Below, piece by piece: positions 1 through 8,983 of a stretch of 64,000 nucleotides of DNA; the first letter of the stretch is position 1, and each line of letters starts with the position of its first letter. The translations under genes and the position numbers were made by a program. Source of the DNA: Pseudomonas parakoreensis (GTDB lineage: Bacteria; Pseudomonadota; Gammaproteobacteria; Pseudomonadales; Pseudomonadaceae); the NCBI RefSeq assembly GCF_021602155.1, contig NZ_BQHY01000022.1, forward strand, positions 1-64,000, read 5' to 3'. The notes under the pieces are model-generated. The model was not told the origin of the DNA. It ran no database searches and was given only the letters and a program-made list of their open reading frames with translations.

Positions 1-3000
1 CGCCAGCCAGGGCGCTGACATCGATGCTGGTAAGCACCGACGCGCCGCTGCCGGTGACGGTGAAGTGCAGGTAGTCGTCCAGCGACGCCGTGGTACCGTT
101 TTCACCTTGCAGCAGTTGCGACAGGTCGAGCTTGTCGGTGCCGGGGGTGAAGTCGGTGATGGTGTCGTGGCCAGTGTTGCCCTTGAGGTACTGAAAAGTG
201 TCCGCTCCCGCTCCACCGGTCAGGGTGTTGTTGCCCATGCCGCCGATCAGCAGGTCATCGCCACCACCACCGTTGAGGATGTCGTTGCCCAGCCCGCCGT
301 TGATCACGTTGTTATTGTTGTCGCCGGTCAGGGTGTCGTTGAAGTTCGAGCCGACCAGGTTTTCGATGTTGCTGATCGTGTCAGTGCCGGCGCCGATGGT
401 GTTTTGCGCACCGAGCAGGCCGAGGTTGACCGTAACCCCGGCGGTGGCGTGGGCATAGCTGACTGTGTCGATGCCGGTGCCGCCGTCGAGAATGTCGTTG
501 CCCGGGCCGCTGTAGAGCAGGTCGTTGCCCGCACCGCCGTGCATCTCGTTGTTGCCGGACCCGGCGGTCAGTACGTCGTTGCCGTCACCGCCATTGAGGA
601 GGTTGTTGCCGCTGCCCGCCACCAGAATGTCATCCCCGGCAGTGCCGGTGAGGGTGTGGCCATCCTGATAAGTGATGCTGACGCTGGCCGTGTCGCTGCC
701 GCCATGGTTGTCGTTGGCGGTGTAGGTGCCGTTGAAGTCCGGCGTCACGTCGTGGGCGCCGGCGTAATTGACTGTCATGGTCAGTTGATAGTTTTCCGCT
801 GCATTGGGGTTGCCGCCGCTGGTGTTGCTGATGTTGGTCACGTGGATCTGGTAGGTACCATCGGCGTTGGCGGTGATGGTGTCGCCGTCGGCGATGCTGA
901 CGAACGCGCCGCCGTTGACCGAGTACTCCATGGTGACGTGGCCAGCCGCGAGGTTGTGATCCAGGTTGAGGGTTTCGCCCTGCTTCAGTTTGACGGTGAT
1001 CAGGTCTTCATCGTTGGCATTGGCGTTGGTCACCGCACCGAGGTAACCACTGACCACCAGCACCGCGGTCATCGCGGCGGTGTTCGCCGCGAACGCGTTA
1101 CGCACGTCGGCCAGGTTCTGGTTGGCCGCCGTGTTGCTGGTGCCGTTGAACGTGATCGCGCCGGTACCGGTGAAGTCCGCGCCCTTGGCCACCCAACCGG
1201 TGTTGAAGCTGGTTGGCGAGGCGTTGAGCGTGTCGCCATCCGGGTCGGTGTCGTTGGCCAGCAACAGTTCGCCCGGCACCGTGACGCTGCTCGACAGCAC
1301 GTTGGTGATGAAGTGGTCGTCCACCGCCACCGGTGGCGAATTGGGGATCACTTTCACGGTCAGCGTCGAGCTGGCGAGGTCGCCGTCATTGTCGCTGAGG
1401 GTGAAACCGATGTTCTCGGTGATCACCGTGGTCGTGGTTTTCTGCGAGGTGTAGCTGTAGTCGCCGGTATCGAGGTTGATCACCAGCGTGCCGCTGTTGT
1501 TGGTAGCAATGCTGATCGTGTTGTTCACGGTGTTGAACGTGCCGTGGTTGGTGCCGCCGCTTGCGGTCAGCGAACCCTGACCGCTGTTGGCGCGCGGGTC
1601 ATAGGTGTAGGTGGTGCCGTCGACCACGATGGACTTGATGAAGCCGCCATCGGCGCCGAACGTACCGCCCTCGCCTAGCAGCGAGCCAGTGACCGGCGCG
1701 CCTTCGACAGTGCCCGACAGCACCGAGTTGAGCTGATTGAGATCGGTGACCACCACCGCGTTGGTGTTGGTGTGGCTGATGCCGTCATAGGCCAGCGGAT
1801 CGAGGTTGGCGTTGCTCACGCCGCTGCCCAGGCCGATCGCATAGTTCTTGATGTTGTTGGCATCGAGGAAGTTTTTCAGCGCGGTCTCGTCGGCGGTGCC
1901 GATTTCCTGGCCGGTGGTCGGTTTGCCGTCGGAGAAGAAGTAACCGACGTTCTGCGCCCCGGTGAGTTTGCCGGAGGTATTGAAAGCGGTTTGCATCATC
2001 GCCACCGCCGCATCGTAGTTGGTGCCGCCGCCCGCCGTGAGGCCGGCGAGAATCGATTTGGCGGTCGCAACGTCAACCCATACCGAGGTCCTGTCGGTGG
2101 CGCTGCTGCTGAAGGTGACGAGTTGCACCTTGACGTCGCCGAGGTCGTCATATTTGTCGAGCAAGGCACTGATCGCCTGTTTCGCCAGGTCCAGCCGCGA
2201 CAGGCCCGGCACGCCGGACGGGTCGACCATGCTGCCGGAAATATCGAGGACGATCAGCAGATTGGAATCGATCTCCACCGCCGCCACCGAGCGGTCCGAC
2301 GCCACGGCTTTGGGCACGTCATCGACGATGTTGACCACGATTGTGCTGGTGGTGCTGTTGCCCAGCGCATCGGTGGCTTTGTAGGTGAAACTTTCGCTCA
2401 GGGTGTTGGCGCCGTCGTTGGCGTTTGGCGTGGTTTTCGGTGCCGAGGTCAGGGTGTAGGTGTAAGTGCCGTCGGCGTTGAGCTGGATCTGCCCGTAGGT
2501 GCCGGTGGCGCTGCCGACCAGGCTGTAGGTGAGCGCCCCGCTGCCGCCGGTGACCGCACCGACCAGCGTACCGGTGGCGGTTTCGCCGGTGTTGCTCGGG
2601 TCGCTGCCGGTGACCGTGCCGGGGGCCAGGTCCTGGCCGTCCTTGGTCAGGTCGAGGGCTTTTTCATAGACCGTCACGTCCTGATCGACCGAGGCCACCA
2701 GTTTGCTGTCAGCGACGTTAATGGTGAGGGTGGTGGTGCTTTCGTCGCCGTCACCGTCGCGGATGGTGTAGGTGAACGTGTCGGTGGCGCCCGGTGGGCT
2801 GACCGAGTTCGGGTTGCTGTGGTAAATGGCGTTGCCCGCCGCGTCCAGCGTCAGGTAGCCGTAAGTGCCGATGATGTTGCTGTTGAGGCCGCCGATCGCC
2901 GAGCTTGAAGTGTCGCCGCCGGCGCGCACGCCAACCACAGCACCACCCGCCGCTGCGCCGTCCGCACCGGTGACATCATTGCCCAACACGCTGACATTCA

Positions 3001-6000
3001 CCGTACCGCCCTCCACCACCGAGCCGGTGTCGGCCTTGGCGGTCGGCAGGTCATCGATGATGTTGACGTTGATCTGGCCGCTGGCGGTGCTGCCGTCGGT
3101 GTCAGTCGCGACCACGTTGAAGTTTTCGGTGAGGCTGTTGGCGCCGTTGCCGGTCGGGTGATTTTCGTTATCCACCAGGGTGTAGCTGTAACTGACCACG
3201 CCGGTCGCCGGGTTGTAACCGGTGACGGTGAACGTACTGCCCAGCGGCGACACCACCGATTGCGGGAAGCCTGCGGCGACCCCGTTGGTCACGACGGCAA
3301 TGCCACCGACAGTGAGGGTTTGCAGGCCATCCAGGGCCGTGACGGTGAACGTACCGCTCTGTGTCAGCGCCGGGGTTTCAGGGCTGGTGCCGTCACTGAG
3401 GTTTTTCTCGTAGACGGTGAGTTCGCCGCCATTGACGTCGAGGCCGTTGAGCACCACCGGATCGTCGTTGTTGTGGATGTTCAGCACCAGGTTGGCGGTG
3501 CTGGTATCGCCGTCGGCATCGGTGAGCGTGTAGGTGAATGTCTCGGTGCCGTTTCCACCGCCGTGCAGCGCCTTGAAAGCGGCGTCAGCCGGGTTAAGCG
3601 TGTAGGTGTAAGTGCCGTTGGCATTGAGCACCAGCGTGCCGTAAGTCCCGGTGAACGTACCGGCAGTGATCGGCCCGGCATTCGGTCCGATGGCGACCAC
3701 GTCCGCGCCTTGCACGTCGTTAGTCAGCACGTTGCCGGTCAGGGTCAGCTGGGTTTCCGAGGCACTGGTGGCGTTGCTGTCGTTGAGGGCTTTGGGCACG
3801 TCATCGACGATGCTGACGACGATGGTGCTGGTGACCACATTGCCCAGCGAATCGGTGGCCTGATAGGTGAAGGTTTCAGTCAGGGTATTGGCCCCGTCGT
3901 CGGCATGCGGTGTGGTGGTCGCGGGCGAGGTCAGGGTGTAGGTGTAAGTGCCGTTGGGGTTGAGCACGATCTGCCCGTAGTTGCCGGTGGCACTGCCGAC
4001 CAGCGCATAGCTGATGGCGCCGACCGCACCGGTGACCGAACCGACCAGTGTGCCGGAGGCGGTTTCGCCCGTATTGGTCGGGTCGCTGCCGGTGACCGTA
4101 CCCGGGGCCAGATCGGCGCCGTCCTTGGTCAGGTCGAGGGCTTTTTCGTAGACGGTGACGTCGGTGTCGCTGGTCGCATACAGCTTGCTGTTGGCGACAT
4201 CGATGGTGATGGTGGTGGTGCTTTCATCGCCATCGGAATCGCGCACGGTGTAGGTGAACACATCCACCGCACCGGGGCCGTTCACGGCATTGGGGTTGCT
4301 GTGATAGACCGCGTTGCCGTTGGCGTCCAGCGTCAGGTAACCGTAGGTGCCATTGATGTTGCTGTTGAGGCCGCCAATGGCCGAGGTCGAGGTGTCGGAG
4401 CCGGCGCGCACACCGACCACCGCGCCGGTCACCGCCGGGCCGTCGGCGCCGCCGATGTCATTGTCGAGCACGTTGCCGCTGACGGTGCCGCCCTCCGCCA
4501 CCGAGGCGGAATCGGCGTGCGCGCTCGGCAGATCATCAATGATGTTGACGTTGATCTGGCCGCTGGCGGTGCTGCCGTCAGTGTCAGTCGCCACCACGTT
4601 GAAGTTCTCGGTGATGCTGTTGGCGCCATTGCCGTTCGGATGGGTTTCGTTATCGACCAGGGTGTAGCTGTAGCTGACCACGCCGGTCGCCGGGTTGTAG
4701 CCGGTGATGGTCAGCGTGCTGCCCAACGGCGTGACGGTTGATTGCGGGAAACCTGCGGCCACACCACCGGTGACGACGTTGATGCCGCCCACGGTCAGGG
4801 TTTGCAGACCGTCGAGCGCGGTCACGGTGAAGGTACCGCTCTGAGTCAGCGCCGATGCATCGGGACTGGTGCCGTCGCTGAGGTTTTTCTCATAGACCGT
4901 GAGTTCGCCACCATTCACGTCGAGACCGTTGAGGATCACCGGATCGTCGTTGTTGTGGATCTGCAGGACGAGGTTGGCGGTGCTGGTATCGCCGTCGGAA
5001 TCAGTGAGGGTGTAGGAGAAATTTTCGGTGCCGTTGCCGCCACCGTGCAGGTTTTTGAAGTCGGCGTCGTTGGTGTTCAGTGTGTAGGTGTAAGTGCCGT
5101 CAGTGTGCAGTTCCAGCGTGCCGTAGGTACCGGTAAAAGTCCCGGCAGTCACTGGGCCGGTCGGCACGCGGTCGGCGCCCTGGACGTCGTTGGTCAGGAC
5201 ATTGCCGGTCAGGATCAACTGGCTTTCCGAGGCGGTGCCGGTGTTGCTGTCATCCACGGCTTTAGGCAGATCGTCGACCACATTGACGTCGAGGGTCGCG
5301 TTGGCGGTGGTGCCGTTGTCATCCACCACCGTTACGGCAAATTGCTCAGGCAAGGTATTGGCACCGTTGCCGGTTGGATGCGCATCGTTGTGATCGAGGG
5401 TGTAGCTGTAGCTGACGACACCGGTTGCTGCGTTGAAACCGGTGATGGTCAACGTGCTGCCCAACGGTGTAGTCACCGATTGCGGGAAGCCAGCAGCCAC
5501 ACCATTAGTCACCACAGCAATGCCGCCGACGGTCAGCGTGGTGACGCCATCCAGAGCGGTGATGGTGAACGTGCCGCTTTGGGTCAGTGCCGAGGAATCC
5601 GGCGCGCTGCCGTCGCTGAGGTTTTTCTCGTAGACCGTCAGTTCGCCGCCGTTCACGTCCAGGCCGCTGATGACCACCGGATCGTCGTTGTTGTGGATCT
5701 GTAACACCAGATTCGCGGTGCTGGTATCGCCGTCAGAATCGGTGATGGTGTAGGTGAAATTCTCGGTGCCATTGCCACCGCCGTGCAGGTTTTTGAAGTC
5801 GGCATCGGTTGGGTTGAGCGTGTAGGTGTAGGTACCGTCGGTGTGCAGTTCCAGGGTGCCGTAGGTGCCGGTGAAGGTACCGGCGGTGACGGGGCCGGTC
5901 GGTACGCGGTCAGCGCCTTGAACGTCGTTGGTAAGCACGTTGCCGGTCAGGGTCAGCAGGGTTTCCGAAGCGGTATTGGCGTTGCTGTCATTCACCGCTT

Positions 6001-8452
6001 TTGGCAGGTCATCGATGATGTTCACATCGAGGGTTGCATTGGCAGTCGTACCGTTGTCGTCCACGACGGTGACGGCGAATTGCTCAGGCAGGTTGTTGGC
6101 GCCGTTGGCGGTTGGGTGTGCTTCGTTATCGACCAGCGTGTAGCTGTAACTCACTACACCGGTCGTTGCGTTGAACCCGGTGATGGTCAACGTGCTGCCG
6201 AGCGGTGTCGTCACCGATTGCGGGAAGCCAGCAGCCACACCATTAGTCACCACAGCAATACCGCCCACAGTCAGGGTGGTGACGCCGTCCAAAGCGGTAA
6301 TCGTGAACGTGCCGCTTTGAGTCAGTGCATTGGCGTCCGGCGCGCTGCCGGTGCTGAGGTTTTTCTCGTAAACCGTCAGCTCGCCGCCGTTTACATCCAG
6401 GCCGCTGATGACCACCGGATCGTCGTTGTTGTGGATCTGCAGCACCAGATTCGCCGTGCTGGTGTCGCCGTCCGAGTCAGTGATGGTGTAGGTGAAATTC
6501 TCGGTGCCATTGCCGCCACCGTGCAGATTCTTGAAGTCGGCATCGGTTGGGTTGAGCGTGTAGGTGTAAGTGCCGTCGGTGTGCAGTTCCAGGGTGCCGT
6601 AAGTGCCGGTGAAGGTACCAGCAATGACCGGGCCGGTCGGTACGCGGTCGGCGCCTTGTACGTCGTTGGTGAGGACGTTGCCGGTCAGCGTGAGCGTGGT
6701 TTCCGACGCCGTGCCCGTGTTGCTGTCATCGAGCGCTTTGGGCAGGTCGTCGATCACGTTCACATCGAGGGTTGCATTGGCAGTCGTACCGTTGTCGTCC
6801 ACGACGGTGACGGCGAATTGCTCGGGCAGGTTGTTGGCGCCGTTGGCGGTTGGGTGGGCATCGTTGTGATCCAGCGTGTAGCTGTAACTCACTACACCGG
6901 TAGCTGCGTTGAAACCAGTGACGGTCAGCGTGCTGCCGAGCGGTGTGGTGACCGATTGCGGGAAGCCGGCTGCCACGCCGTTGGTGACCACGGCGATACC
7001 ACCGACAGTCAGCGTGGTGACGCCGTCCATAGCGGTGATGGTGAACGTGCCGCTCTGAGTCAGTGCATTGGCGTCCGGTGCGCTGCCGGTGCTGAGGTTT
7101 TTCTCGTAAACCGTCAGCTCGCCGCCCTCGGCGTTCAAACCATTGATCAGCACCGGATCGTCGTTGTTGTGAATCTGCAAAACCAGATTCGCCGTACTGG
7201 TATCGCCGTCCGAGTCGGTGATGGTGTAGGTAAACGTCTCTGTGCCGTTGCCGCCACCGTGCAGCGCTTTGAAATCTGCGTCGCCGGTGTTCAGGGTGTA
7301 GGTGTATGTGCCATTGGCATTCAACACCAGCGTACCGAAAGTGCCGGTGAAGGTGCCGGCAGTCACCGGCCCGGTGGGCACGCGATCGGCACCTTGCACG
7401 TCGTTGCTCAGCACGTTGCCGGTCAGGGTCAGCAGGGTTTCCGAGGCGGTATTGGCGTTGCTGTCGCTCACCGCTCTGGGTACGTCGTCGATGATGTTGA
7501 CGTCGAGCGAGCCGGTAGCGCTGTCGCCATTGCTGTCACCGGCGGTCACGGTGAAATGTTCGCTGAGGCTGTTGGCGCCGTCACCGGCCGGATGGGCGTC
7601 ATTGCCGTTGAGGGTGTAGCTGTAACTGACGACCCCGGTCGCAGCGTTGTAACCGGTGATGGTCAGGGTGTTGCCCAGTTGCGTGGTGATCGACTGCGGG
7701 AAACCCGCCGCCACGCCGCCACTGATCACGCTGATGCCGCCAATGTTCAGACTGCTCAAGCCGTCCGGCGCCGACACCGTGAAGCTGCCGCTCTGAGTCA
7801 GCGCGCCGGGGTTGGCCGAGGAGCCGTCGGGCAGGTTGGCTTCGTTGAGGGTCAGCTCGCCCCCCGGCACCGCGAGGCCACTGAGGGTCACCAGATTGTT
7901 GACCGGCGGCGGCACGATCGGCGTGTTGTCGCCATTGTCGATCACCGCGTTATGCCGCTCTTCGGGAAACTCGGGAATGCCATTGAAACCGGCGGTCGGG
8001 AAGCCGATGACCGGATCCACTCGTCCACCGACTTCAGTCAGCAACACAAAGCTGTGACCACCGCCCGCCTCGCCCGGCACGCCAGTCGGCGCATTCGGGC
8101 CCGCAGCGGTGGCTTCAGCGGCTTTGGTCGGGTCTTCGCCGGCAGCGATGGCTTTCTGAATCTGCTCGACATCGGTCAGTTGCGCTTCGCTCGGCGTCAG
8201 CGCTTCAGGGGAATCAATGTGCACCGCCTGATTGGCCAGCAGTTGCCCGGACAGGGTCATGCTGCTGTCGCGACCCAGAGTCAGTTCGTGGCCATTTTGC
8301 AAATGAATGGCGACAGCGCCTTCTGCGCCGGTGATCACTTGATCGCCGGCAAACAAGCGGTCGCCCTCGACCAAAGCGCGGCGAGTACCGTCGGTGCCTT
8401 GAGCAAACACCTGACCAATGACTTTAGTGACGATCCCGATGAGCGTTGCCAT
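1..8452 (-). CDS. Giant RTX adhesin of the LapA/MapA family, partial (C-terminal end beyond window)
   Basis: Surface adhesin exported by the type I system encoded divergently at 8984-14204. The minus-strand frame is open from the ATG at 8452 to base 1, about 2,817 residues. The start has a strong GGAGGAG ribosome site 6 bases upstream. Residues 1-114 form a retention module, followed by TAAG at 115-118, the site type cleaved by the periplasmic protease LapG. Then come VCBS/cadherin-like repeats with an exact 738-base period, a vWA domain (about residues 2060-2245) with a DISGS MIDAS motif at 2070-2074, and GGxGxD-type RTX repeats at about 2600-2755. The last visible residues resemble the start of a type I secretion signal, so little is missing. 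The size (near 290 kDa) and the 246-residue repeats fit the smaller MapA-type adhesin better than the roughly 520 kDa LapA with 100-residue repeats. That last choice is inference. Confidence 0.93.
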   Translation of the reverse strand, partial: MATLIGIVTKVIGQVFAQGTDGTRRALVEGDRLFAGDQVITGAEGAVAIHLQNGHELTLGRDSSMTLSGQLLANQAVHIDSPEALTPSEAQLTDVEQIQKAIAAGEDPTKAAEATAAGPNAPTGVPGEAGGGHSFVLLTEVGGRVDPVIGFPTAGFNGIPEFPEERHNAVIDNGDNTPIVPPPVNNLVTLSGLAVPGGELTLNEANLPDGSSANPGALTQSGSFTVSAPDGLSSLNIGGISVISGGVAAGFPQSITTQLGNTLTITGYNAATGVVSYSYTLNGNDAHPAGDGANSLSEHFTVTAGDSNGDSATGSLDVNIIDDVPRAVSDSNANTASETLLTLTGNVLSNDVQGADRVPTGPVTAGTFTGTFGTLVLNANGTYTYTLNTGDADFKALHGGGNGTETFTYTITDSDGDTSTANLVLQIHNNDDPVLINGLNAEGGELTVYEKNLSTGSAPDANALTQSGTFTITAMDGVTTLTVGGIAVVTNGVAAGFPQSVTTPLGSTLTVTGFNAATGVVSYSYTLDHNDAHPTANGANNLPEQFAVTVVDDNGTTANATLDVNVIDDLPKALDDSNTGTASETTLTLTGNVLTNDVQGADRVPTGPVIAGTFTGTYGTLELHTDGTYTYTLNPTDADFKNLHGGGNGTENFTYTITDSDGDTSTANLVLQIHNNDDPVVISGLDVNGGELTVYEKNLSTGSAPDANALTQSGTFTITALDGVTTLTVGGIAVVTNGVAAGFPQSVTTPLGSTLTITGFNATTGVVSYSYTLVDNEAHPTANGANNLPEQFAVTVVDDNGTTANATLDVNIIDDLPKAVNDSNANTASETLLTLTGNVLTNDVQGADRVPTGPVTAGTFTGTYGTLELHTDGTYTYTLNPTDADFKNLHGGGNGTENFTYTITDSDGDTSTANLVLQIHNNDDPVVISGLDVNGGELTVYEKNLSDGSAPDSSALTQSGTFTITALDGVTTLTVGGIAVVTNGVAAGFPQSVTTPLGSTLTITGFNAATGVVSYSYTLDHNDAHPTGNGANTLPEQFAVTVVDDNGTTANATLDVNVVDDLPKAVDDSNTGTASESQLILTGNVLTNDVQGADRVPTGPVTAGTFTGTYGTLELHTDGTYTYTLNTNDADFKNLHGGGNGTENFSYTLTDSDGDTSTANLVLQIHNNDDPVILNGLDVNGGELTVYEKNLSDGTSPDASALTQSGTFTVTALDGLQTLTVGGINVVTGGVAAGFPQSTVTPLGSTLTITGYNPATGVVSYSYTLVDNETHPNGNGANSITENFNVVATDTDGSTASGQINVNIIDDLPSAHADSASVAEGGTVSGNVLDNDIGGADGPAVTGAVVGVRAGSDTSTSAIGGLNSNINGTYGYLTLDANGNAVYHSNPNAVNGPGAVDVFTYTVRDSDGDESTTTITIDVANSKLYATSDTDVTVYEKALDLTKDGADLAPGTVTGSDPTNTGETASGTLVGSVTGAVGAISYALVGSATGNYGQIVLNPNGTYTYTLTSPATTTPHADDGANTLTETFTYQATDSLGNVVTSTIVVSIVDDVPKALNDSNATSASETQLTLTGNVLTNDVQGADVVAIGPNAGPITAGTFTGTYGTLVLNANGTYTYTLNPADAAFKALHGGGNGTETFTYTLTDADGDTSTANLVLNIHNNDDPVVLNGLDVNGGELTVYEKNLSDGTSPETPALTQSGTFTVTALDGLQTLTVGGIAVVTNGVAAGFPQSVVSPLGSTFTVTGYNPATGVVSYSYTLVDNENHPTGNGANSLTENFNVVATDTDGSTASGQINVNIIDDLPTAKADTGSVVEGGTVNVSVLGNDVTGADGAAAGGAVVGVRAGGDTSSSAIGGLNSNIIGTYGYLTLDAAGNAIYHSNPNSVSPPGATDTFTYTIRDGDGDESTTTLTINVADSKLVASVDQDVTVYEKALDLTKDGQDLAPGTVTGSDPSNTGETATGTLVGAVTGGSGALTYSLVGSATGTYGQIQLNADGTYTYTLTSAPKTTPNANDGANTLSESFTYKATDALGNSTTSTIVVNIVDDVPKAVASDRSVAAVEIDSNLLIVLDISGSMVDPSGVPGLSRLDLAKQAISALLDKYDDLGDVKVQLVTFSSSATDRTSVWVDVATAKSILAGLTAGGGTNYDAAVAMMQTAFNTSGKLTGAQNVGYFFSDGKPTTGQEIGTADETALKNFLDANNIKNYAIGLGSGVSNANLDPLAYDGISHTNTNAVVVTDLNQLNSVLSGTVEGAPVTGSLLGEGGTFGADGGFIKSIVVDGTTYTYDPRANSGQGSLTASGGTNHGTFNTVNNTISIATNNSGTLVINLDTGDYSYTSQKTTTTVITENIGFTLSDNDGDLASSTLTVKVIPNSPPVAVDDHFITNVLSSSVTVPGELLLANDTDPDGDTLNASPTSFNTGWVAKGADFTGTGAITFNGTSNTAANQNLADVRNAFAANTAAMTAVLVVSGYLGAVTNANANDEDLITVKLKQGETLNLDHNLAAGHVTMEYSVNGGAFVSIADGDTITANADGTYQIHVTNISNTSGGNPNAAENYQLTMTVNYAGAHDVTPDFNGTYTANDNHGGSDTASVSITYQDGHTLTGTAGDDILVAGSGNNLLNGGDGNDVLTAGSGNNEMHGGAGNDLLYSGPGNDILDGGTGIDTVSYAHATAGVTVNLGLLGAQNTIGAGTDTISNIENLVGSNFNDTLTGDNNNNVINGGLGNDILNGGGGDDLLIGGMGNNTLTGGAGADTFQYLKGNTGHDTITDFTPGTDKLDLSQLLQGENGTTASLDDYLHFTVTGSGASVLTSIDVSALAG
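4161..7865 (-). repeat. Tandem 738-bp (246-codon) repeats inside the adhesin gene
   Basis: The landmark sequence GTCAGCTCGCC or its variants recurs at 7851, 7113, 6375, 5637 and 4899, exactly 738 bases apart, giving five consecutive in-frame units. The next copy of the same unit type lies 1482 bases further on, near 3417, with a second unit type between them (landmark CCTTGGTCAGGTCGAGGG at 4123 and again at 2641, also 1482 apart). The array is therefore A-A-A-A-A-B-A-B from N to C terminus. Near identity in the central copies (5620-7100) suggests recent duplication or gene conversion. Unit boundaries are approximate. Confidence 0.85.
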
Positions 8453-8983
8453 GTGAAACTCCTCCGCTGCCGAACACCGTCGGCACTGGTTCGCGAAGCA
8501 CGCCCATGGCTCAAGCGGGTTGCCGGGGTGACGCTCGCACCTCGACAGTTCGTTTCGCAGGTAGCGCAAACAAGGAAAGGTCGGTGCTTTCAAGCACTGC
8601 GCAATCCTGATCGATGCCGCAAACCCGCTAGCGCTACGTAACGGTGGTGAATCACCCCAGTGACAAAAAACCGTCACCATCTGCCGCTACGCGTCCCTCC
8701 CCTTCAGCATTACTTCGCCGTATGTCGCAAAGTGAATGGAACTTTCCTCAAGCCTTTCCGTGCTCCCTGAAGCGCATAAACAAAGGCTTTCGTCCTGAAC
8801 AATGTGCCGTTTTTGGCCAAGCGCATAAGTTTTTTTCGGCATAAGCCTTATGAAAATTTTTTCTTAGCTACGCTTCAGGATGTTCTTAGCTCTGTTGTTA
8901 CAAGAGTGAAACGCTTACACCTTAAATTATCGTCAAATATTTGGCGACAGTAACACACCATCAGGACCAGGGAGATGCACCCC
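8453..8983. other. Divergent intergenic region between the adhesin and its secretion genes
   Basis: This 531-base stretch has no convincing gene. It must hold the promoters for both the adhesin (minus) and the secretion operon (plus). Bases 8820-8950 are distinctly AT-rich. A FleQ-like palindrome is listed separately at 8932-8945. I could not assign clear -35/-10 boxes. Confidence 0.6.
8932..8945. promoter_or_regulatory. Candidate FleQ-type operator upstream of the secretion operon
   Basis: GTCAAATATTTGGC is a near-palindrome that matches about 10 of 13 specified positions of the FleQ consensus GTCaNTAAAtTGAC. It lies 38 bases upstream of the preferred start of the TolC-like gene. FleQ is known to control lap adhesin genes in pseudomonads in response to c-di-GMP. 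The match is imperfect and was found by eye. Confidence 0.35.

Noticed and set aside
65-8641. Very long open frames on the plus strand, antisense to the adhesin gene (Val/Gly/Arg-rich)
   Set aside because: They arise from the repetitive high-GC codon pattern of the real minus-strand adhesin gene, which has a strong ribosome site, secretion features and the domains described. The plus-strand products show no recognisable fold and no ribosome sites.
8644-8844. A 66-codon plus-strand open frame in the divergent adhesin promoter region
   Set aside because: No ribosome site, Ser/Pro/Arg-rich random-looking product, and it lies where promoters are expected.
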